From Thermococcus radiotolerans (GTDB lineage: Archaea; Methanobacteriota_B; Thermococci; Thermococcales; Thermococcaceae), in assembly GCF_002214565.1 (NCBI RefSeq), contig NZ_CP015106.1:1-64000 (forward strand): 64,000 bases of DNA, given 5' to 3'. The position numbers were made by a program, and so were the translations under genes. The stretch's first letter is position 1. Every line of letters starts with the position of its first letter. The notes under the pieces were generated by a model. It saw only the letters and a program-made list of their open reading frames with translations. It was not told where the DNA came from and did no database searches. Below, one piece after another: positions 9,676 to 18,243 of this stretch.

Positions 9676-10242
9676 ATGGTCAAGCGCGGTCTATTCGTCG
9701 GCCGGTTTCAGCCGGTCCACAACGGCCATATAAAGGCGCTCGAATTCGTTTTTTCACAGGTTGATGAGGTAATCATAGGAATCGGAAGCGCCCAAGCTAG
9801 CCATACGCTGAAGAACCCCTTCACGACGAGCGAGAGGATGGAGATGCTCATCAGGGCGTTGAACGAGGCAGATCTCAACGACAAGCGCTACTACTTGATC
9901 CCGCTCCCGGACATAAACTTCAACGCCATCTGGGCGACCTACGTCGTCAGCATGGTTCCGCGCTTCGACGTCGTCTTCACAGGAAACTCGCTCGTCGCCC
10001 AGCTCTTCCGCGAGAAGGGCTACGAGGTCATCGTCCAGCCGATGTTCAGGAAGGACATCCTCTCGGCGACCGAGATAAGGAAGCGCATGGTCGAAGGACA
10101 GCCCTGGGAGGAGCTCGTGCCCAAGAGCGTGGCCGAGTTCATCAGGGAGATAAAGGGCTGCGAAAGGATAAAGATGCTCGCGACGAACCTTGAGAAGAAT
10201 GAGAAGGAGCTCCAGGCGCCGATAAGGATTCCGGAGTTCTGA
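9676..10242 (+). CDS. nadM: nicotinamide-nucleotide adenylyltransferase
   Basis: Makes NAD from NMN and ATP in the cytoplasm. The 188-residue protein has the archaeal NMNAT nucleotidyl-transferase signatures GRFQPVHNGH at 9-18 and LSATEIRKR at 129-137. Length is usual for the family apart from a C-terminal tail of about 20 residues. It starts immediately after the HEPN stop with GGGGGTGA as ribosome binding site. Its GC-rich composition contrasts with the AT-richer genes on both sides, which suggests those were inserted around it. Confidence 0.95.
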   Translation: MVKRGLFVGRFQPVHNGHIKALEFVFSQVDEVIIGIGSAQASHTLKNPFTTSERMEMLIRALNEADLNDKRYYLIPLPDINFNAIWATYVVSMVPRFDVVFTGNSLVAQLFREKGYEVIVQPMFRKDILSATEIRKRMVEGQPWEELVPKSVAEFIREIKGCERIKMLATNLEKNEKELQAPIRIPEF

Positions 10243-10245
10243 CTA

Positions 10246-10971
10246 TTGGGACAACGGCAGGGGATACCCGGGCTATACACGCGGGAACGTGCCCTTGCTC
10301 ACAGGAGTAGGTCTAAACGAATCATGTTGATTGCGTTGGGGTTATTTCTTGCTGGGCTTGTTTTTCCTCCACTGCTATTGGGAGCGTTTGTAGCGTTCTT
10401 GATAGGCCTTAGGGAATACAACGCTTACAAAACGTGGCAAAAAGGGTTCATGGGAGAATTCCGTGTTATTGATGAACTGTATATCCCCAGTAGCGTCCTT
10501 CTCTCTGACATTCATTTGCCTGGCAGGAAGGGCAACGTTGACCATGTTCTGGTTAGTCCCAAGGGCATTTTTGTTCTCGAGACCAAAAACTATTCTGGGG
10601 AATACTGGGTCAACGGGGAGGTTTGGAAGACTAGGGGATACATGGGCAGAAGACGAGTGAAAGTCAAAATACGGAGCCCTGCAGTGGAGGTTCAAAAAGA
10701 AGTCAAGGCAGTATCGTCATTTCTCAAAAGGAAGGTTGGAAAGGACTACCAACTCTACCCTCTCATTGTCCTTACGGGAGATGCCAATGTTCATGGAATC
10801 AAGACCTCTGAAATTCCGATACTTCATTTAGAGGACGTACCCAAGTATATCGACAATTTTCCCACCGTACTGACTCAGGAGGATGTCTCTGAAGTGTCTC
10901 AGGCCTTAGGCGGATACGCGGCCCACGTAAAAGACATGCGTGGGGACTCTGAAGTGGGCAACTTTAACTAG
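10246..10971 (+). CDS. membrane-anchored NERD-domain protein (nuclease-related)
   Basis: About 241 residues from TTG 10246; ATG 10324 is an alternative start that would keep the membrane part. Two hydrophobic helices lie at about 27-55. A NERD domain follows (roughly 65-185) with the PD-(D/E)xK-like residues Asp99 (GNVDH), Glu112 and Lys114 (LETKNYSG). NERD domains are predicted nucleases linked to DNA processing or mobile elements. It follows nadM by 3 nt but is AT-richer, and it may belong with the neighbouring toxin-antitoxin acquisition. Substrate unknown. Confidence 0.78.
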   Translation: MGQRQGIPGLYTRERALAHRSRSKRIMLIALGLFLAGLVFPPLLLGAFVAFLIGLREYNAYKTWQKGFMGEFRVIDELYIPSSVLLSDIHLPGRKGNVDHVLVSPKGIFVLETKNYSGEYWVNGEVWKTRGYMGRRRVKVKIRSPAVEVQKEVKAVSSFLKRKVGKDYQLYPLIVLTGDANVHGIKTSEIPILHLEDVPKYIDNFPTVLTQEDVSEVSQALGGYAAHVKDMRGDSEVGNFN

Positions 10972-10975
10972 CTTC

Positions 10976-12148
10976 TTACTCTTGAATAAATCCCCTCTTC
11001 GCCAGCCTCCAAAACATCGCTCCAGCCATCAAAAATAGTCCCAAGCTAGCCGCGTACGGCAGCGTCGCGTGGACGCTCGCCAAAGCGCCGGCTATGAAGG
11101 GAGTACCTAGACCGATAAGCCTGTTGTAACTCGATATCGCTGCGTGGAACTCACTCGCGCGCTCCTTCGGAATAAGCGAGAACTGCCAGGAGCGGTAGAA
11201 TGGGAACCAGAGGGTGTTCCCAAAGTCGCCGAGGGCGTACACCGCCAGCGCCAGCCAGAAGGGCGGCGAGAGGGCCATGACCAGAGCATAGAAGGCGTTG
11301 ATGAACATCCCGAGGCCGATGACTTGGAAGCCCCTTCCCTTCGGAACCCTCTCGCTGGCGTAGGTTCCTATTATCGAAGCGAGGCTGCTCGCACAGGCTA
11401 TCAGCGTTACCTCGAAGACCGTTTTGTGGAGCACGAATACCACGTAGTTTATGAGTACCAGCTCAGGGGCTAGAGCCCAAGCGAGCGTTAGTAATGCCTC
11501 AAAGGCTAGGAGAACCTTAAACTCACCGACCTTAAAAGTGAAGCCCTCCGGCGTTATTCTCTCCTCTCTGCCCACCGAAGGGAGGAATCGCCAGATGTAT
11601 GCCACCGTGACGGCCGAGAAGAGGCCGAAAAATATGAACGCCCAGCGGTAGCTCTCCGCTCCGGGATAGAGGTAGCCGAAGATGTAGCCGAGGATCGGGA
11701 AGGTTATCAGCCTCGCTATCTCCGGCAGGCGGAGATGCCAGGCGAATATCTCCTCGTACTTGTCTTCGGGGTAAATTATCTGCTCGTATGCGCGGTAGAG
11801 GGGATAGAGAATCGTCGAGAGCTTCTCCACGGTCCTTCCGACGAAGAGCACGAGCGGGGCCATGGCGCCTCTGGCAAGACCATAGAGGACGTAGGCGATG
11901 CCGTCGAGTATGTCTATCGCGATGAGCCCCTTCTTGATGTCCCAGCGGTTGAAAAGCCGGCCGAAGAGATACGTTAGGGGAATCGCAACGATGTTGACGG
12001 CTGTGAAGAACGCCCCGACCTCGAGGACGGAGTAGCCGACCTTCATCATGTAGAGCGGGAAGAGTATCCAGACTATCAACCCGGGAGCGATGAGCGTGTG
12101 GTAGAGCATGTATGCCCTGGCTTCCCTCGGAATCTCACTCCAGCGCAT
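10976..12148 (-). CDS. MFS-family transporter 1
   Basis: 390 residues with about 12 membrane helices in two halves separated by a hydrophilic loop near residues 190-205, the major facilitator layout. The loop between helices 2 and 3 (YLFGRLFNRWDIKKGL) matches the MFS motif A position, and GRTVEKLSTILYPLYRA resembles that of multidrug-type members. Substrate unknown. The promoter TTTTTAAAC at about 12178-12186 is framed by an inverted repeat (see 12172-12195). It converges with the NERD gene, leaving only 4 nt between stops. Confidence 0.8.
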   Translation of the reverse strand: MRWSEIPREARAYMLYHTLIAPGLIVWILFPLYMMKVGYSVLEVGAFFTAVNIVAIPLTYLFGRLFNRWDIKKGLIAIDILDGIAYVLYGLARGAMAPLVLFVGRTVEKLSTILYPLYRAYEQIIYPEDKYEEIFAWHLRLPEIARLITFPILGYIFGYLYPGAESYRWAFIFFGLFSAVTVAYIWRFLPSVGREERITPEGFTFKVGEFKVLLAFEALLTLAWALAPELVLINYVVFVLHKTVFEVTLIACASSLASIIGTYASERVPKGRGFQVIGLGMFINAFYALVMALSPPFWLALAVYALGDFGNTLWFPFYRSWQFSLIPKERASEFHAAISSYNRLIGLGTPFIAGALASVHATLPYAASLGLFLMAGAMFWRLAKRGFIQE

Positions 12149-12171
12149 CTGAAGCCCCGTTCATATTACAA

Positions 12172-12195
12172 CTGAGATTTTTAAACGTTTCTCAG
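12172..12195. promoter_or_regulatory. inverted repeat framing the TATA box of MFS transporter 1
   Basis: CTGAGA at 12172-12177 and TCTCAG at 12190-12195 are perfect complements separated by 12 nt that contain the TATA box of the leftward gene starting at 12148. A dimeric regulator bound here would block TBP/TFB. A candidate operator by position only. Confidence 0.45.
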
Positions 12196-12310
12196 ACACT
12201 TGGCGTAAACCAGCACCGGCTCACCCTACTCATGAAGACTGCGGGCTTGCTAAACGCACTCACCGGCTTAATTTTTCAAGAAGCTTTAAATGGAGTTCCC
12301 CCAAGTTCGG

Positions 12311-13429
12311 ATGGCGGTCAGCGTGCTGAGGAGATTGATTCCACTCACGGCGTTTTTCATCGTCCTTCTGGTTATCCTCGGGCTGCTGTTCGTCAACCAA
12401 ACCCCTAACCTTCCGCCCTGCGAGGGCAACACCACCTACACCCCCGCTCCCGGGGTCAACGGCTCCCTCGGCGTCCTGATAGTCTACATGGATCCGGGCA
12501 TAAGCCACGAGAGGGCGGAGGCCGTTTTTGACGCGGCTAAGAAGGCGGGTGCGAAGTGGGTGAGGATAGGCCTCATCTGGGCGCTGGCCGAGCCCTCACC
12601 AGGGGAATACAACTTCACCGAGTTTGACTGGATAATCAACGCCGCACTCCAGAGAAACCTCTCCGTGCTTCCCGTCGTGATGTTCACGCCTAAATGGGCC
12701 TCAGGAAAACCGGACGCGAAGGACTACTACCTCTATCCGCCGGCGAAGGGCGAATACCTCCGCGATTTCGGGAGGGCTCTTGCCATACACTACCGGGGGA
12801 AAATAACCCACTGGGAGCTCTGGAACGAGCCCGATATGAGGGGATTCCTCAAAGATCCAGATGGAGACGGCTCGACCGCCGATGATTACGCGGAGATGCT
12901 GGCCCACTTCTACGGCGGCATAAGGGCCGGAGACCCGGATGCAAAGGTCGTCCTCGGCGGGCTTGCCAATTCGAAGGTCGAGCCCTCCTGCGAGAAGGGC
13001 TACCTCCGGAAGCTCCTGAGCGACCCTGACTTTCCAGCCGGGAGGAACTTCGATGTGGCGAACATCCACACGAACTTCCGGAGTCCTGAGGATATAATTC
13101 AGGAAATCCGGGAGACCCGGGAGATCCTACGTGAATTCGGCCTCGAAAAGCCCCTCTGGATAACGGAAACAAGCTACACCCCCGTCAAAAGGTTCCAGAT
13201 TCTGCCGTGCTATCGGGGAGAGGTCGGTTTTGAGCGTTATATTCACGACGCGCTCGTGGTCGAGCTGAACGAAGGCGCCGAGGTGGTCTTCTGGGCGGCC
13301 CTCCACGACTACGGGAACGACCGGCCGGAGAGCGACCCCTACAAGTACTCCGGGCTCTACACCTACGATCTGAAGCCCAAAAAGGCGGTGGAAGTGTTTA
13401 GAGAGTTGAGCGAGGAGCTGGGCGGTTAG
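12311..13429 (+). CDS. membrane-anchored clan GH-A glycoside hydrolase-like protein
   Basis: 372 residues. A single N-terminal hydrophobic helix (about 9-28) acts as signal anchor, placing the enzyme outside the cell. The rest is a TIM-barrel with both clan GH-A acids: acid/base Glu173 in HWELWNEPD at the end of strand 4 and nucleophile Glu286 in LWITETSY at strand 7. It is nearest to GH39/GH5-like enzymes, but the sugar cannot be named. ATG 12311 is about 24 nt after ctttaaat at 12284-12291, implying a leaderless mRNA; the frame is open further upstream without start signals. No transporter or other glycosidase is adjacent. Confidence 0.8.
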   Translation: MAVSVLRRLIPLTAFFIVLLVILGLLFVNQTPNLPPCEGNTTYTPAPGVNGSLGVLIVYMDPGISHERAEAVFDAAKKAGAKWVRIGLIWALAEPSPGEYNFTEFDWIINAALQRNLSVLPVVMFTPKWASGKPDAKDYYLYPPAKGEYLRDFGRALAIHYRGKITHWELWNEPDMRGFLKDPDGDGSTADDYAEMLAHFYGGIRAGDPDAKVVLGGLANSKVEPSCEKGYLRKLLSDPDFPAGRNFDVANIHTNFRSPEDIIQEIRETREILREFGLEKPLWITETSYTPVKRFQILPCYRGEVGFERYIHDALVVELNEGAEVVFWAALHDYGNDRPESDPYKYSGLYTYDLKPKKAVEVFRELSEELGG

Positions 13430-13456
13430 GGCGCTTCAAATCGCCCTTGCCTAACC
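13424..13456. terminator. stem-loop between convergent genes
   Basis: GGTTAGG at 13424-13430 pairs with CCTAACC at 13450-13456, and GGGCG at 13429-13433 with CGCCC at 13442-13446, giving a bulged hairpin that covers the stop of the glycosidase gene and precedes the end of the acetyltransferase gene. Probable two-way terminator. Confidence 0.5.
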
Positions 13457-13461
13457 ACCCC

Positions 13462-14271
13462 TCAGATCAACTTCTTCCGGAACACCAGCACGTTAGGCTC
13501 CTCAGTCTCCTCCCAGAGGAAGAGACCGAGCCTCTTCAGTCCCGGCAGGAGGGGCTTAACACCGCTCGGGAGCATTACCTCGAACTCCTCCCATCCCCTC
13601 TCGCGAGCAACCCAAGCCATTCCCGGGAGCGTGGCCTTAAGCGTTGCCAGCCCAACGTCGAGGGGCGTGAACGTTGCCTCCCCCTTCGGAACGAGGAAGC
13701 GGAAGCCGTTGATGTCGTAGAGCTCGGCCTTCGCCTTCAGCCATTCGAGGCTCTCATGACTCCTGCGGAGAAACTTCAATCCGGCGGGAATTACGCCGAG
13801 GGTCAGGTCTTCCAGGCTGGGCTCTATCATCGCTGGCTCCTCGGGCTCGAAGGCGGAAACTTTCGCCCCCAGGTTGAAGAACTTCGCGGTTATCGAGAAG
13901 CCGTCTCTCTTTGCCATGGCTATGCTCTCGCGGCTGAGGAAGTAGGTCGCGAACTCAAGGGCCTCAATCCTTCCCTCGCGGGCGAGTCTCTCGCCCAGTC
14001 CGAGCATGAAGTTGTGGAGCTTCCTCCCGTAGCCCCTGCCCCTGTAGTCCGGGTGAACCCTCAGCCCCTCAAGCCAGCCAACCTTTCCCGGCAAAAGCGT
14101 CATCTTAGCCGTGCCGATGACCTTTCCGTCCAGCTCAAGCACGTAGAAGTTATCGCCGAGCCACTCGTCGAAGACCCTCGCTAAGTAATCCTCGCCGCCC
14201 CACGTCAGCCTCGCTATTTCCTCGATGAAGGGTTTATCTTCCGGCCTTGCCTCGCGGATGAGCGGTTCCAT
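13462..14271 (-). CDS. GNAT-family N-acetyltransferase
   Basis: 269 residues. Residues 1-140 are a GNAT domain with the acetyl-CoA loop in VHPDYRGRGYGRKL (R-x2-G-x-G/A type). The C-terminal half (about 150-269) is a second, degenerate GNAT-like or accessory domain without that loop. Acceptor unknown. A 31-codon relic with nearly the same N-terminus lies at 18271-18366, so this gene has been duplicated locally. Confidence 0.82.
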   Translation of the reverse strand: MEPLIREARPEDKPFIEEIARLTWGGEDYLARVFDEWLGDNFYVLELDGKVIGTAKMTLLPGKVGWLEGLRVHPDYRGRGYGRKLHNFMLGLGERLAREGRIEALEFATYFLSRESIAMAKRDGFSITAKFFNLGAKVSAFEPEEPAMIEPSLEDLTLGVIPAGLKFLRRSHESLEWLKAKAELYDINGFRFLVPKGEATFTPLDVGLATLKATLPGMAWVARERGWEEFEVMLPSGVKPLLPGLKRLGLFLWEETEEPNVLVFRKKLI

Positions 14272-14336
14272 GGTATCACCAGGAAGAGTTGGGGAAACCT
14301 TTTAAGGTTCTTTCGTTATTACGATTGGTGATGTTA

Positions 14337-14837
14337 ATGAATCGTCTCCTCGCGATTGCCGTCGTATTGCTCATCATTTCGGCTTCCCTTGGATACGCCT
14401 ACCACGAGAAGGAGGCGGAGGTTGAGGATGCCAAGGCCGGCCTGTTCGCGGTTTCAAACACCGCGCTATACTGCATGACGGACATGTATGCGCTCAAAAC
14501 AATGCTCGAAAACAACGCGAGCGAGGAACTCATAAGGGAGCGGACTGGAAGGTACGCCCACTGCGCGCAGATGCTCGCGGAGGCCACAGTATCGCTCTAC
14601 GATATCAATGGGGAGGAGAAGTACTGGAACCTCCACGTCGCGGCTGCAACTCTCGCGGTCTACTTCAGTCACGCTACAGGCAGCGAGGATCCGCGAGAAG
14701 TCGCGGCCGAGAATTTGGACGTCCTCCTGAGTATTGAGGACGAGATTTCGAGAATATATCGGGCGTGGGGCATGGGCAACGTCACTGAAGACATGACATC
14801 CAATCTCTTCAATTTGACCCAAGAGCTCTCGTGGTGA
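14337..14837 (+). CDS. secreted or membrane-anchored protein of unknown function
   Basis: 166 residues from ATG 14337, chosen because GGTGAT at 14327-14332 is about 5 nt upstream and a tttttaag box lies at 14300-14306. An N-terminal hydrophobic helix (3-20) looks like a signal sequence or anchor. The remainder is predicted helical, with Cys residues near 47 and 77 and two NxT/NxS sites. No family recognised. Similar single-pass proteins of unknown role flank it. Confidence 0.65.
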   Translation: MNRLLAIAVVLLIISASLGYAYHEKEAEVEDAKAGLFAVSNTALYCMTDMYALKTMLENNASEELIRERTGRYAHCAQMLAEATVSLYDINGEEKYWNLHVAAATLAVYFSHATGSEDPREVAAENLDVLLSIEDEISRIYRAWGMGNVTEDMTSNLFNLTQELSW

Positions 14838-14890
14838 GGGCAAAGAGTTTGATGCGATAAAGTTTTCCAAACTTACTGGTTTCATTCAGG

Positions 14891-15751
14891 CTACGGGCTC
14901 GGGAACGTCAGGTTGAACATCAGCCCACCGGTCATGTTGAGGATGCTCTGTTTTATTTCCTGGGCCGTGGCATTGAACGGGGCCACCTTTTCGATGATGT
15001 CAAGCGTTCTCAGCTCGTCCTCTTCTTCACAGCCCCCCTTGAATGGCTTTGTAACTTCAAGCCGCTTTAGCATTCCAGTTTTCTCATCAACCTCGCCGAT
15101 GATGAACCAGCACAGGGAGATGTTTTCAGACGAGGCGCACTCGATCTCAAAGTCAAACCAGCTCCCGTTTTCAGGCAGAATAGCCACATAATTACCACAA
15201 GCTCTGGGGGTGTTGTTTGAGGGTATCCCCAGGAGGGCCGTTAAATTTCGGTATAGCCGATAGTAAGCCCTCATGACGGTCATCTGCGCAGTCTCAGAAG
15301 AGACACCAATTACTTCTCCAGTGGTATGATTGACCCGGTACCGTATCCACGGAAAGTCCCTAACGCGGGTGCTGTTAGGATAGTACGCAGTGATCTGAAC
15401 ATAGACGATATCACGCTCGGCCCATCCGTGGATGTCACGCCACACCCAGAAAACGCCTTCCCTGGGATCGTAGCTCGCCTCAAAGCTCCAAGTAGAGATG
15501 CTCTCCACAGTTAGGGAGGCGTTTCCAAGCTCTTTCATTATGTCGGGCCGAGTTTTTTGGAGGTATCCAATTGCCGCTCCAATGTCCCGCCCGTACTCGC
15601 TCCAGATGATGAGGCTGCATTGCTCCTGCTGTTTCTTGAGTCTCTCGACGTCTTTTTTTAGCCCATCGATTTCGAGGTTTAAGTGAACTAGCTGGACGAT
15701 CAAGATGAGGATTATGATGACTGGAATGACTGTTTTTAGCTCGTCATTCAT
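14891..15751 (-). CDS. membrane-anchored protein with short coiled coil, unknown function
   Basis: 286 residues: a signal-anchor helix at about 8-25, a short coiled coil at 26-44 (LEIDGLKKDVERLKKQQEQ), then an extracellular beta-rich domain with several N-glycosylation sites and four to five Cys. No catalytic motif recognised. A TATA-like ttataaa lies just upstream of ATG 15751 at about 15783-15789. It converges with the preceding gene and has no clear functional partner. Confidence 0.65.
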   Translation of the reverse strand: MNDELKTVIPVIIILILIVQLVHLNLEIDGLKKDVERLKKQQEQCSLIIWSEYGRDIGAAIGYLQKTRPDIMKELGNASLTVESISTWSFEASYDPREGVFWVWRDIHGWAERDIVYVQITAYYPNSTRVRDFPWIRYRVNHTTGEVIGVSSETAQMTVMRAYYRLYRNLTALLGIPSNNTPRACGNYVAILPENGSWFDFEIECASSENISLCWFIIGEVDEKTGMLKRLEVTKPFKGGCEEEDELRTLDIIEKVAPFNATAQEIKQSILNMTGGLMFNLTFPSP

Positions 15752-15808
15752 GCGGCATCCAGTACTAATAACGTTTCAAGGTTTATAAATTTACCTTTGA
15801 ATGTAGTG

Positions 15809-16978
15809 TCATGCCCGGGCTTCCGGAGAATTAAACAGCGTAAACGCGAGTAGCATCGATGATAGAAATGCAATAAATGCCGCGAAAAGTGAAGCATTCA
15901 AAACGTTCGAACCCTTCTCAATCAGCCACGCGAAGGTCAGCTGCGAAAGCGGGATCACCAGCGTCACGAGGGCGTCAAAAACGCCTCTGACAGTTCCAAG
16001 GCTCCGCAGAGGGATGAACTTCTGCATCAGACTGTCGAATGAAACGTTGAGGAGCTCCCCGCCGAAGCCAAGGAGGAAAACCGCCGGGAACAGCGCTACC
16101 ACCGCCGGAACGCCGACGATGAGGAGCGCGATGCTCTGGAGGAGCATTCCGGCAATGAGGGGGCGTCTTAAACCCGCCAGCCTCTTCCGGGCTAAGTATG
16201 TCAGCCCCGCAACGGCGACGAGGCTTCCAACCGTCGTGAGACCCTGAAGGAGACCGTAGAGGACCTTACCTTTTGCGAGTTCCCTCAGGGAGGCGAAGAC
16301 GAATATCCTGAAGGAACCGAGAGCGAAGTTGAAGAGCAGCACCGAGGCGAGTACTCCAACCACGAGCCGACGGCTGATTTGTAGCCGTTTCTCTTCCCTT
16401 GCCTTCTCTGTCCCTTCGCGCTTCACCTCGACGTTCAGGTAGGGAAGGAGCGTGAGTGCCCCGAGGAGAAGGAGAACCGCGTCGAGGAGCATTGTCCTTA
16501 TTCCGAAGCGATACGCCAAGAACCCCGCCAGCGGAAACGCCACGAGTGAGACATCGTTCCCTACAGTTGCCAGTGCCGCGTTCAGCCCCTGAAGCTCAGA
16601 CTCGTCGAGGGTCATTGAGGCTACCAACGAGAAGCCATAGTAGCGGTGGAGTATGTCCAAGGCGGAGATGCCCGAGACTATGAGGTAGAAGGCCGGGACG
16701 TTCGAGGAGAGCGGTACTATGAGAACCGCCAGCAGGGCCTGGAGGATGAGCGCCAGAAAGGCCAGCCTCACCTTTTTGACCGTTCTATCGAGAGTTCTCC
16801 CGAGGATTGGGGGGAGGATGACCCACGGTAGGTGTGTGAAGAGCGCAAAACCGCCGATGCTCAGTAGCGAGCCGGTTGTGTCTAGCAGACTCCAGGGTAG
16901 GGCGACGCTCTCGATGGCATCTCCGACGATTCTGAGGGATGACGTGAGCATGTGAAGGCGGTAGAGGGTTCGCTTCAT
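15809..16978 (-). CDS. MFS-family transporter 2
   Basis: 389 residues, about 11-12 membrane helices with a central basic loop (VKREGTEKAREEKRLQ). The short LGRTLDRTVKK after helix 2 corresponds to the MFS motif A region, and the general pattern is that of drug/efflux members. ATG 16978 has GAGGTG 7 nt upstream. It is divergent from an HTH-protein gene at 17081 with about 100 bp between, containing ccttaagc (17001-17008) and the palindromic AGTTTAAACT (17021-17030) as TATA candidates, so the HTH protein may regulate both directions. Confidence 0.8.
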   Translation of the reverse strand: MKRTLYRLHMLTSSLRIVGDAIESVALPWSLLDTTGSLLSIGGFALFTHLPWVILPPILGRTLDRTVKKVRLAFLALILQALLAVLIVPLSSNVPAFYLIVSGISALDILHRYYGFSLVASMTLDESELQGLNAALATVGNDVSLVAFPLAGFLAYRFGIRTMLLDAVLLLLGALTLLPYLNVEVKREGTEKAREEKRLQISRRLVVGVLASVLLFNFALGSFRIFVFASLRELAKGKVLYGLLQGLTTVGSLVAVAGLTYLARKRLAGLRRPLIAGMLLQSIALLIVGVPAVVALFPAVFLLGFGGELLNVSFDSLMQKFIPLRSLGTVRGVFDALVTLVIPLSQLTFAWLIEKGSNVLNASLFAAFIAFLSSMLLAFTLFNSPEARA

Positions 16979-17080
16979 AAATGCACCTCGACGGTTTCTG
17001 CCTTAAGCTTTATCCAGCGGAGTTTAAACTGCTCACCCCTGACCGGAAAGGCTAAAGGAGTGACCACCCTATGCACAACC

Positions 17081-17521
17081 ATGGCCGACGAGGAGCTTGT
17101 CAGGGAAGTTCAGGAGCTCAGGAAGGCACTTGAAGAGCTCAGGGAGAGCTTTGCAGTTGTCTCCCAGATGGCGCAGGCTTACCTCCGGCTCATCAACATC
17201 TACGCCCAGTACGGCGGGCTCAGTGTGGACCTCGTCGTTCCTGAGGTCAGAAGCGACCCGATAGCGCGTGAAATCGTCCGGATTCTCTTCGACCTGAAGA
17301 GGGCAAATGTGAGTCAGATAGCGCGGGAGCTGAAGGGGAGGCGGGGAAAGGCCTCACGGAACACCGTTAGGGCTAAGCTGGCCGAGCTGAAGGAGATGGG
17401 AATCGTTGTCGAGGCCCACGGCGAGAGGGGAAAGGTTTACGCCCTCTCCCCCGAAGTGGTCAAAAAGTGGCTCGAAATGATCGGAATGCCGATTAGGCTT
17501 GACCAGACTAATGATTATTGA
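17081..17521 (+). CDS. coiled-coil winged-helix transcriptional regulator
   Basis: 146 residues from ATG 17081; GTG 17060 is an in-frame alternative. Residues 3-25 form an acidic coiled coil (a dimerisation candidate). Residues 70-135 hold a winged helix-turn-helix (SQIARELKGRRGKASRNTVRAKLAELK, then the wing EAHGERGKVYAL) of the archaeal ArsR/TrmB-like type. It is first in a cassette with two small helical-protein genes and divergent from MFS transporter 2. Its ligand is unknown. Confidence 0.75.
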   Translation: MADEELVREVQELRKALEELRESFAVVSQMAQAYLRLINIYAQYGGLSVDLVVPEVRSDPIAREIVRILFDLKRANVSQIARELKGRRGKASRNTVRAKLAELKEMGIVVEAHGERGKVYALSPEVVKKWLEMIGMPIRLDQTNDY

Positions 17522-17531
17522 GGTGGTTGAT

Positions 17532-18011
17532 ATGGTGGATGAAAAGGTAGGAGTCCCGAAGAAGCTCGAGGAGCTCCTCGACGAGCTGGTCGAGGGGATA
17601 AGGAACGCCCAGAGCATGGAGGAGGTCGAACTCCTCAAGAAGAAGGCCGAGATTGTAGAAGACCTCATCCAGACCTACGAGGGCGACAAAGACCTCGAAA
17701 AGATACCGGCCATCATGGATAAGGTCGGTGACATGATGGAGGACATCCTCAAGCCGCTCAAGGAGCTCCTCAACGAGCTGTACAGCCCGGAAAGGGTCCA
17801 GGCGATGGGGAGAAGCGTGGCCGAGTTCTACAAGAACCTGGCCGAGGCTGGGATGGACAAAGATGCCGCCCTTGAGCTGACGAAGGAGTACATGGACGCG
17901 ATAAACCCCGGAAAGAAGCTCATGGAGATGCTCAGTGGGATGATAAGGGGCGGAGGACACAGTCAGTGGATTCCCAAGATTTCCAAGGAATCCGGCGATG
18001 GGGAGGAGTGA
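17532..18011 (+). CDS. helical protein of unknown function, cassette gene 2
   Basis: 159 residues from ATG 17532 with GGTG 6 nt upstream. Almost entirely helical and acidic, without membrane segments. A C-terminal block (EAGMDKDAALELTKEY, then NPGKKLMEML) resembles one in the next, smaller gene (ESGLPEEVVDVLVEEF, then DPGKPLRKLF). The two genes overlap as GTGA, so they are probably made together and may interact. Family not recognised. Confidence 0.65.
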   Translation: MVDEKVGVPKKLEELLDELVEGIRNAQSMEEVELLKKKAEIVEDLIQTYEGDKDLEKIPAIMDKVGDMMEDILKPLKELLNELYSPERVQAMGRSVAEFYKNLAEAGMDKDAALELTKEYMDAINPGKKLMEMLSGMIRGGGHSQWIPKISKESGDGEE

Positions 18012-18226
18012 ATTTGAGATCCCTCTTCCACTTTTTTCTTCGACTGCCCGTGATAGCGTTCAGGATGGCTGGCATAGTTAGAGTAGCAAATCGGGCGAAG
18101 CGGCGGTTCCGGAGGGAGCTTGTAGAGAGCGGCCTTCCCGAGGAAGTTGTTGATGTTCTTGTCGAAGAGTTCGACCCCGGGAAACCCCTGAGAAAACTTT
18201 TCCAGAAGTCCGCCTATCGTCCTTGA
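18008..18226 (+). CDS. small basic, partly hydrophobic protein, cassette gene 3
   Basis: 72 residues from GTG 18008 (overlapping the upstream stop as GTGA) or 70 from TTG 18014 with GGGAGGAG at ribosome-binding distance. The N-terminus is amphipathic to hydrophobic (LRSLFHFFLRLPVIAFRMAG), followed by a very basic helix (NRAKRRFRREL), then the shared ESGLPEE...DPGKPL block. It suggests a peripheral membrane partner of the preceding acidic protein. Function unknown. Confidence 0.6.
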   Translation: MNLRSLFHFFLRLPVIAFRMAGIVRVANRAKRRFRRELVESGLPEEVVDVLVEEFDPGKPLRKLFQKSAYRP

Positions 18227-18243
18227 TGGTGTCCCTCTTTTGA

